This document shows positions 6,172-10,012 of a stretch of 10,012 bases of DNA, in pieces. The stretch lies in the NCBI GenBank assembly GCA_964652125.1, contig CAZZAE010000037.1, positions 1 to 10,012 of the forward strand, read 5' to 3'. Under the pieces are notes generated by a model. That model saw nothing but the letters and a program-made list of their open reading frames with translations, had not been told where the DNA came from and ran no database searches. A program made the position numbers and the translations under genes. Origin of the DNA: CAZFNQ01 sp964652125. Lineage in GTDB: Bacteria > Patescibacteriota > Saccharimonadia > Saccharimonadales > JANWIN01. Numbering within the stretch: the first letter of the stretch is position 1; each line of letters begins with the position of its first letter.

Positions 6172-6609
6172 TTATTGGACTATTAGAGTACCAGTATCGC
6201 TGGGATTAAGGTGATTGTGGTAGCCGTGTGTACCGGTTGTGGTTGGTGTAAAGGTTACACTCTGGCCAGCTGGTACAGTGCCAACATTAAGTTCAGGATC
6301 GTCAGTATGTACTGGGTGTGGATCAGAATCAAACTGCATATCATTAGATGATGTATTTTTAATAGTAACGGTTGTACCAGCTTTTACAGTTAGGGTGGAG
6401 GGACTAAAACCGCTATCGCTGTACGTTATAGTTGCGGCGGCCGTTTTATCACTAGTCTTGTTAGAAGTACTTGTACTATTTGACGTTGATGTCGATGATG
6501 GGGGAGTAGTGTTATTGGTGGTCGCAGGCTTTTTCGAACCGCGGCTAATGGCAAATACACCGGCACCTATAACAGCTAAGATAATGATAGCTATAATAGC
6601 TTTTTTCAT
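6172..6609 (-). CDS. Membrane-anchored cupredoxin-like protein lacking the Cys ligand
   Basis: 145 residues. An N-terminal anchor (KKAIIAIIILAVIGAGVFA, 2-20) is followed by a Ser/Thr/Asn-rich low-complexity linker (about 29-57) and a cupredoxin-like beta-sandwich (58-145): ITYSDSGFSPSTLTVKAGTTVTIKN, then DPHPVH, then TGTHGYHNHLNPSDTGTLIV. Type-1 copper sites need Cys, two His and usually Met near the C-terminus. Here there is no Cys at all, and the ligand loop reads YHNHLNPSDTG. His98, His101, His128, His131 and His133 could still bind copper or another metal, but not as a blue electron-transfer site. It is probably anchored outside the cell membrane by the uncleaved helix; no lipobox Cys is present. 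A strong Shine-Dalgarno GAGGAGG (6614-6620) stands 4 nt before the ATG, and a -10-like CATAAT lies just upstream (6623-6628). Confidence 0.85.
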   Translation of the reverse strand: MKKAIIAIIILAVIGAGVFAISRGSKKPATTNNTTPPSSTSTSNSTSTSNKTSDKTAAATITYSDSGFSPSTLTVKAGTTVTIKNTSSNDMQFDSDPHPVHTDDPELNVGTVPAGQSVTFTPTTTGTHGYHNHLNPSDTGTLIVQ

Positions 6610-6622
6610 ATTGCCTCCTCGT

Positions 6623-6628
6623 ATTATG
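6623..6628 (-). promoter_or_regulatory. Possible -10 box upstream of the cupredoxin gene
   Basis: CATAAT on the minus strand, in the 46-nt space after the ferric-reductase-like gene, directly before the Shine-Dalgarno. It could supply an internal start within the cluster. No -35 is evident, so the cupredoxin gene may equally be read through from uppP. Confidence 0.3.
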
Positions 6629-6655
6629 TTGCCAGCTAATTATCCCAGCGACGAG

Positions 6656-7300
6656 CTAGCTATGCAAATGTTTATGTTGTTTTACAACGGGGTAGCGGCG
6701 GTAATAAATATAACCCATTGCAACAAACAATGTTGTCCCGTAGCCAAACCAGACAATTCTGAGCCAGCCATGCTGCAACTGAGTACCAAGCGTGAGAGAA
6801 TGGATAAGAATTGCAATCATGGCACAATCACTGGCAATTTCGATCGTCCGCCACCCACCCCTACTACTAAACCAGCGCCTTAGCTCATAAGTTAAGAAAA
6901 TTAGAAAACTTATCATGCCCAGTAGAGCTGCCCATCTAAGGCCCCGAGCGACATAGTTTTGCAAAACACTGCCAGGTGGTAAACCAAAGCCATCACGCCA
7001 AAGCTGCCACTCTAATAGCCCAGGATGAACAATTATAGCTACTAATACAGCCCAACCCGTTACATCAATATAGGTTTGCAGCTCTTTCTTATCGACACCA
7101 ATATATTGACGAATGGCGCTGACAATATAGTGTGACCACATCAGTCCAAAAGCACTTAGGCCAAACAACGGGAAGAGTTTGTATGAGCTGACGTTACTAA
7201 AATGCCAACGAACACCTTGCCCCCAACCGACAATCGCAATAACTAAAGCAGCTGTGCTGAGAGACCAAGCAAATAATTTTAACCAGCCGATTTTGCTCAT
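6656..7300 (-). CDS. Six-helix membrane protein, ferric-reductase-like transmembrane type
   Basis: 214 residues from ATG 7298-7300. Six predicted helices lie at about 8-28, 42-63, 80-98, 122-139, 153-172 and 180-200. Conserved-looking residues in helices include H57 (GLMWSHYIVSAIRQYIG), H92 (VAIIVHPGLLEWQLW) and H167 (MIAILIHSLTLGTQL), plus an RRWxSxxGWRxIE stretch. This resembles the heme-binding membrane domain of ferric reductases and MsrQ/YedZ proteins (PF01794-like), where paired His residues hold b-type heme. The second His often found after the SWR-like stretch is Glu here, so heme binding is not assured. There is no flavin or NAD domain. The C-terminus is His-rich (VKQHKHLHS). The start is 2 nt after the uppP stop with no Shine-Dalgarno, suggesting coupling; a longer reading from 7354 overlaps uppP and was not chosen. 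The product is probably a small membrane electron carrier. Confidence 0.6.
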   Translation of the reverse strand: MSKIGWLKLFAWSLSTAALVIAIVGWGQGVRWHFSNVSSYKLFPLFGLSAFGLMWSHYIVSAIRQYIGVDKKELQTYIDVTGWAVLVAIIVHPGLLEWQLWRDGFGLPPGSVLQNYVARGLRWAALLGMISFLIFLTYELRRWFSSRGGWRTIEIASDCAMIAILIHSLTLGTQLQHGWLRIVWFGYGTTLFVAMGYIYYRRYPVVKQHKHLHS

Positions 7301-7302
7301 AA

Positions 7303-8184
7303 CTACGAATGCAAAGTTTGAAAAATAATCATAAATATACCAAAGGCCAAACAATAGATAGCGAACGGCCGTAAGCTTTTAGTTTTGAAGTACTTATCCA
7401 ACCAACGAACCGAAAAATAGGCCGCTATACCGGCGGCTAAGCCTCCAGCTAAAATTTGTGGTCGAGCTCCAGCCGATAGTGGTCCAAAAAAGTCCGGCAT
7501 TTTGTACAGTCCAGCCGCTAAGATAATTGGTGTAGCCAACAGGAAAGAAAATCGAGCCGAATCCTCATAATCAAGTCCACTCATTAGTCCACTGACCATA
7601 GTGATACCCGAACGACTAATTCCGGCAAATAGGGCCAGAACTTGAGCCGTACCAATAATACCAGCTCTTTTAGGGCTAATTTTACTGGCATTTTGGGTAG
7701 TAGCCTCTAGGCTGAAATCTTGGCGAACAGCCTTCTGACGGTGTCGGGCTCGTTCACCGGCAAATAAAATAAGACCGTTAATCGTTAAAAACACAGCGGC
7801 CGACATTGGTTTGGCAAATTGAGAACGCAAGGAGTGTTCAAAAATGATACCGGTTAGCCCTGCTGGAATAGTGGCAACCACCAACAACCAAGCTAGCTTT
7901 TGATAAGAAGTTGAAATTTGACGATCTTTAATGGAGCTAAAAAAGCCCCCAATAATTTTAATCCATTCTGTTCGGTAGAAAATTAGTAAAGCTAGAGCAG
8001 TGGCAAGATGTAGTATTACCAAAAATGATAAGAAAAATGATTCACCGCTTGATTGTTGGGCCAGTAAGTTATGCCAACCAAAAAGGGAAGTTAGAAGTAC
8101 TGAGTGGCCAAGACTAGATATTGGGAATAGTTCAGTTATACCCTGCATTAGCCCAATAACAATGGCTTGAAAAAATGTAATCAC
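7303..8184 (-). CDS. uppP: Undecaprenyl-diphosphate phosphatase (BacA/UppP)
   Basis: Integral membrane enzyme that dephosphorylates undecaprenyl diphosphate to the monophosphate, recycling the lipid carrier for peptidoglycan and other wall polymers (EC 3.6.1.27). Both signature regions are present: QGITELFPISSLGH (14-27), with E18, the Ser pair and H27, and AGISRSGITMVSGL (187-200) with the catalytic-site Arg. Position 14 is Gln where E. coli has Glu, a substitution I know from other bacterial members. The 293 residues and multiple hydrophobic helices fit the family. The start is GTG (8182-8184) in the sequence MITFFQAIVIGLMQG. It has no Shine-Dalgarno but lies 8 nt after a good promoter, suggesting a leaderless message. 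It leads a cluster with a ferric-reductase-like protein (2 nt apart), a cupredoxin and a DoxX-like protein. Confidence 0.95.
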   Translation of the reverse strand: MITFFQAIVIGLMQGITELFPISSLGHSVLLTSLFGWHNLLAQQSSGESFFLSFLVILHLATALALLIFYRTEWIKIIGGFFSSIKDRQISTSYQKLAWLLVVATIPAGLTGIIFEHSLRSQFAKPMSAAVFLTINGLILFAGERARHRQKAVRQDFSLEATTQNASKISPKRAGIIGTAQVLALFAGISRSGITMVSGLMSGLDYEDSARFSFLLATPIILAAGLYKMPDFFGPLSAGARPQILAGGLAAGIAAYFSVRWLDKYFKTKSLRPFAIYCLAFGIFMIIFQTLHS

Positions 8185-8192
8185 TACTAGTA

Positions 8193-8221
8193 ATTAGAGC
8201 TCATTAGACGATACTTTTCAA
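8193..8221 (-). promoter_or_regulatory. Promoter of uppP and its downstream cluster
   Basis: Minus strand TTGAAA (8216-8221), a 17-nt spacer, and TCTAAT (8193-8198): five of six matches to each sigma-70 consensus hexamer. A second TCTAAT occurs at 8203-8208. The -10 ends 8 nt before the GTG, so the transcript has at most one or two leader bases. It starts just beyond the terminator of the preceding gene. Confidence 0.75.
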
Positions 8222-8225
8222 GTAT

Positions 8226-8262
8226 AAAAAGCCCCACCTGAGAATTCTCTACGGTGGGGCTT
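8226..8262 (-). terminator. Intrinsic terminator of the RRM gene
   Basis: A 10-bp perfect stem, aagccccacc (8229-8238) with ggtggggctt (8253-8262), followed on the minus strand by a run of five T (8226-8230 and within the stem end). The 14-nt loop contains the palindrome gagaattctc. The stem begins 22 nt after the RRM gene stop. It separates that gene from the uppP promoter. Confidence 0.93.
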
Positions 8263-8284
8263 AAGCCGAAACAAAAACTAGTTT

Positions 8285-8542
8285 TTAGCGGCGCTCTTGG
8301 GGACGGGCTTCGTTGACTACAACGGCACGGCCTTCAAGATCTTTGCCATTAAGCTGTTTAATAGCTTCTTTGACTTCGTCTTCGCTGCTCATCTCTACAA
8401 AGCCGAAGCCTTTAGAACGGCCGGTATCACGGTCGACGATTACTTTTGCTGATACAACCGTACCTACAGACGCGAAAAAGTCTTGTAGTTGGTCGTCATT
8501 GACACTGTAGGCAAGTGAGCCTACGAATAGCTTGGTAGCCAT
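8285..8542 (-). CDS. Single-RRM RNA-binding protein
   Basis: 85 residues made almost entirely of one RNA recognition motif. RNP2 is KLFVGSLAY (4-12) and RNP1 is SKGFGFVEM (about 43-51), with the aromatic residues that stack on RNA bases. A short basic tail (NEARPQERR) replaces the Gly-rich tail seen in some relatives. It resembles the small bacterial Rbp proteins, some of which in cyanobacteria are induced by cold and act in RNA folding or stability. The start is ATG 8540-8542, chosen because AGAGGAAA lies at the right distance and MATKLFVG is the usual beginning; an in-frame extension upstream runs through the leader RNA. It is a single-gene unit with its own promoter, long leader and terminator, so it is probably regulated at the leader. 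Confidence 0.95.
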   Translation of the reverse strand: MATKLFVGSLAYSVNDDQLQDFFASVGTVVSAKVIVDRDTGRSKGFGFVEMSSEDEVKEAIKQLNGKDLEGRAVVVNEARPQERR

Positions 8543-8671
8543 ATATTTCCTCTTTACTTTACTTGCTCGGAGGTAACTTGGCACCAAACCTTGTTAGCTG
8601 CTCCTCAAACGAAACGATTTAATTTATTGATCTAGAATTGTCCGAAGACAACTTAGCAGCTTACTTCTAGT
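8543..8671 (-). promoter_or_regulatory. Long structured 5' leader of the RRM gene
   Basis: About 129 nt lie between the predicted transcription start and the ATG. Minus-strand RNA can form a 7-bp hairpin capped by the very stable cUUCGg tetraloop (8636-8653). A second structure pairs GAGG/UAAC (8603-8606, 8593-8596) with GUUACCUC (8570-8577) and encloses a small UUGG-UG-CCAA hairpin. The CCUC of this stem (8570-8573) could instead pair with the GAGG of the true Shine-Dalgarno (8549-8552). This suggests a two-state leader controlling translation, for example by temperature or by the protein itself. Structures were drawn by eye, without energy calculation. Confidence 0.45.
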
Positions 8672-8677
8672 AACGCC

Positions 8678-8686
8678 ACTATAACA
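8678..8686 (-). promoter_or_regulatory. Extended -10 promoter of the RRM gene
   Basis: TGT-TATAGT on the minus strand, with TGTACA as a possible -35 16 nt upstream. The predicted start is near 8671. The region from here to the tRNA-Arg gene (8687-8797) is AT-rich and shows no gene or clear terminator. Confidence 0.55.
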
Positions 8687-8797
8687 CACTTCCGACATAT
8701 GTACAGCACGAATCGGTCTACGAAGTTATTTTTGCCATTTCAATCAGTTATTAAGTGCTTTTTTAGGTAGTTGGTTTTAGTAGTATCCCGCCAAAAC

Positions 8798-8874
8798 TGG
8801 TGTGCCCTAGAGGATTCGAACCTCCGACCTTCGGCTCCGCAAGCCGACGCTCTATCCAGCTGAGCTAAGGGCAC
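8798..8874 (-). tRNA. tRNA-Arg (anticodon GCG)
   Basis: A 77-nt cloverleaf with acceptor GTGCCCT/AGGGCAC, discriminator A and encoded CCA (8798-8800). The D-arm is GCTC-AGCTGGATA-GAGC, with an A in the loop as expected for arginine. The anticodon stem TCGGC/GCCGA has loop TTGCGGA, giving GCG at 8838-8840, which reads CGC. The T-arm is GGAGG-TTCGAAT-CCTCT. Most bacteria read CGU/CGC/CGA with ACG, whose A34 is converted to inosine, so G34 here is unusual. No clear promoter or terminator was found; 112 nt upstream (8875-8986) holds no gene. Confidence 0.95.
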
Positions 8875-8986
8875 ACAAGTTTGGGTAGGTTGCAGTCTAT
8901 GTAATGCGACCTAGCAGTGTGCGCAAACAGGGGTAAGTTTAGCACACTCAATCTGTTAATACTAGCTTAGTTAAGATGATTGTAAA

Positions 8987-9586
8987 TCAGAAGCGCAGGC
9001 GGTGCATCAGTTTGTCGACCACATCTAGTTGTCGATGTTCCAGGGGTAGGAATTTAGATAATACATCAACAATTTTTTGACCATCATTTGGACTAAAGTA
9101 AATACTCAATATTGGATTGAAACGCTTTAAGGGAATAAACCAGATAGACTCAATTCCTTCCTCCTTAACTATTGAAAAGGACCTCAAACCAGCATAGGGA
9201 TAGAGTTTGTTACCAATGCGTATTCCATTGTCATTTACTACATACTGGAGTTCGCGCGGTTTACGAGAAGCAGAAATACCAAATACAACTGCAACTATAC
9301 CTACTACCGCGGTGGATACTTTGTCGCCATGTGTAAATAAATAGACAATTGCACCAAAACCAATTGTACAAATTGTTAGAGCACCATACCAGCCACTAGA
9401 TTTGTTATGTGCAATAAACTCTGAGGCCGTCCAATTAACCTCGCTACCCGAAGCTGATTCTTCAGGTGTGGGTATTTGTTCAGGTTGAGAGGCTTGTTCT
9501 GTTGGCTCTTGGGAGTGGAATTGCCAGCTTGTATCAGATTTGTTTTCACCTGGAGTTATTAAATTACCCGATTGTCCCTCTTGCAT
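8987..9586 (-). CDS. Two-helix membrane protein with a PH-like C-terminal domain
   Basis: 199 residues from ATG 9584-9586. A polar Gln/Pro/Glu/Ser-rich N-terminus (1-50), probably disordered, leads into WTASEFIAHNKSSGWY and a hairpin of two membrane helices (about 66-84 and 89-106). After a basic RKPRELQY, a soluble C-terminal domain (112-199) has alternating beta-type patterning (YVVNDNGIRIGNKLYPYAGLRSFSIV) and a final helix ending VVDKLMHRLRF. This arrangement resembles bacterial PH-like membrane proteins and a conserved Patescibacteria family I know only as uncharacterised. The domain probably sits in the cytoplasm at the membrane. The start is preferred over an ATG at 9613 because a TACAAT -10 ends 6 nt before it. 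It is the only gene here ending in TGA. Confidence 0.8.
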   Translation of the reverse strand: MQEGQSGNLITPGENKSDTSWQFHSQEPTEQASQPEQIPTPEESASGSEVNWTASEFIAHNKSSGWYGALTICTIGFGAIVYLFTHGDKVSTAVVGIVAVVFGISASRKPRELQYVVNDNGIRIGNKLYPYAGLRSFSIVKEEGIESIWFIPLKRFNPILSIYFSPNDGQKIVDVLSKFLPLEHRQLDVVDKLMHRLRF

Positions 9587-9592
9587 AAGCGT

Positions 9593-9598
9593 ATTGTA
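9593..9598 (-). promoter_or_regulatory. -10 box of the PH-like membrane protein gene
   Basis: TACAAT on the minus strand in the context GGTACAAT, the same as at the HIT gene, ending 6 nt before the ATG. The predicted first transcribed base is the A of ATG, giving a leaderless message. No good -35. Confidence 0.5.
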
Positions 9599-9655
9599 CC
9601 TAAACCGTATCATGTATACCAGTGGGTGGAGTGTCGAAGTAAATACGAATGACGG

Positions 9656-9946
9656 CTATAGGTCTTTCGTTATGGATTGACCAATGTATTCAAACCTCAG
9701 CACAGCTTTTGGATCTTTTTGGTTTATGACTTTACCAGTTGCCGGATCCACCCACGCATAAAAATCATTATATGTACGAACTGCTAGTCTCGGGCCTACT
9801 TTAGTTTCGTCTAGCTGTAATCCAATATAAATAACGGCTATGCGGTTTTCATCATTAGCATCATGAGCCAGACCAAGAACTAAATATAAAAATCCTTTGT
9901 AATGACGGTAAATTCCGGCTTTAAATTCTGAATATTTATCAGGCAT
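9656..9946 (-). CDS. DUF1653-type small protein
   Basis: 96 residues. The opening GIYRHYKGFLYLVLGLAHDA and closing VLRFEYIGQSI match the DUF1653 pattern (YRHYKG..Y.V...A...........Y.........F.....RF.YI). Members are short, soluble, all-beta proteins of unknown function, sometimes fused to hydrolase domains. Here the centre has an insertion relative to the shortest members (VDPATGKVINQKDPKAV). The ATG at 9944-9946 lies 7 nt after a TAAGAT -10 and 13 nt after the 3' end of a tRNA-Ser, so it may be read from its own leaderless promoter or with the tRNA. There is a 69-nt gap to the next gene on the same strand. Confidence 0.82.
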   Translation of the reverse strand: MPDKYSEFKAGIYRHYKGFLYLVLGLAHDANDENRIAVIYIGLQLDETKVGPRLAVRTYNDFYAWVDPATGKVINQKDPKAVLRFEYIGQSITKDL

Positions 9947-9953
9947 CGTTTTA

Positions 9954-9959
9954 ATCTTA
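9954..9959 (-). promoter_or_regulatory. -10 box of the DUF1653 gene, squeezed next to the tRNA
   Basis: TAAGAT on the minus strand, directly after the CCA end of tRNA-Ser and 7 nt before the ATG. Any -35 contact would fall inside the tRNA T-arm/acceptor sequence. Confidence 0.4.
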
Positions 9960-10012
9960 TGGCGGAGAGGGAGGGATTCGAACCCTCGCGGGAGCTTGCG
10001 CCCCCCTATCGA
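9960..10012 (-). tRNA. tRNA-Ser, 3' part only (anticodon outside the window)
   Basis: Visible parts are encoded CCA (9960-9962), discriminator G, 3' acceptor strand CCTCTCC identical to the other tRNA-Ser, T-arm GAGGG-TTCGAAT-CCCTC, and a long variable arm GGGGGC-GCAA-GCTCCC with a GNRA loop. The long arm plus G discriminator fits serine rather than leucine or tyrosine. The anticodon lies beyond the right edge. Confidence 0.9.

Noticed and set aside
6239..6883. A 214-codon open frame on the plus strand
   Set aside because: It lies antisense to the cupredoxin and ferric-reductase-like genes, whose domain patterns are recognisable. Its low-complexity Val/Leu runs mirror the Thr/Ser/Asn linker on the other strand, and it has no ribosome site.
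8543..8587. N-terminal extension of the RRM protein
   Set aside because: The extension reads through the leader and the Shine-Dalgarno. MATKLFVG with AGAGGA upstream is the normal start for this family.
8987..8989. TGA recoded as Gly or Trp, as in some other Patescibacteria lineages
   Set aside because: TGA ends the PH-like protein exactly after its characteristic C-terminus (RLRF), and no other gene needs an internal TGA read as sense.
1..10012. CRISPR array, transposase, prophage or integration site next to the tRNAs
   Set aside because: No regularly spaced repeats, transposase or integrase motifs, terminal inverted repeats or duplicated tRNA 3' ends beyond the two genuine tRNA-Ser genes were seen.

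Overview
The window looks like part of a small-genome Patescibacteria (CPR) chromosome, most likely Candidatus Saccharibacteria (TM7). This is inferred from very tight gene packing, moderate-to-low GC, frequent GTG/TTG starts, many short membrane proteins of unknown function, and several protein types I associate with that group (a Cys-less cupredoxin, a two-helix protein ending in VDKLMHRLRF, a DUF1653 protein). No marker gene fixes the taxonomy. The standard code fits: TGA ends one gene and Trp is TGG. All identifications come from reading motifs; no search was run.

Left part (1-4500). A C-terminal gene fragment (to 149) is followed by a regulatory region broken by a 10-N assembly gap (282-291). 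The two sides of the gap carry two diverged copies of one promoter-like module. The second copy lies upstream of valS (413-2977, valyl-tRNA synthetase). Facing valS, with 2 bp between the stop codons, is an XRE-HTH/HAD fusion gene. Further right on the minus strand lie a HIT-family gene and a 59-residue membrane protein gene, 4 bp apart.

Middle (4490-8262). A 369-residue membrane protein of unknown function is transcribed rightward from a promoter interleaved with that of the HIT gene. Next is a leftward cluster, read in transcription order: uppP (undecaprenyl-diphosphate phosphatase), a six-helix ferric-reductase-like membrane protein, an anchored cupredoxin-like protein without Cys, a DoxX-like membrane protein, and tRNA-Ser(CGA). 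A good promoter (TTGAAA-17-TCTAAT) sits 8 nt before the uppP GTG start, right after the terminator of the next gene upstream. The cluster suggests a small envelope/redox unit, but its joint function is inference.

Right part (8262-10012). All genes are leftward: a single-RRM RNA-binding protein with a roughly 130-nt structured leader and an intrinsic terminator, tRNA-Arg with the unusual anticodon GCG, a two-helix PH-like membrane protein, a DUF1653 protein, and the 3' half of a second tRNA-Ser cut by the window edge.

A recurring theme is start codons placed 6-9 nt after a -10 hexamer and lacking a good Shine-Dalgarno site (XRE-HAD, HIT, the 369-residue protein, uppP, the PH-like protein, DUF1653). 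Others (valS, rbp, cupredoxin) have clear Shine-Dalgarno sequences. This suggests widespread leaderless transcripts alongside leadered ones. No gene-free stretch exceeds 300 bases.
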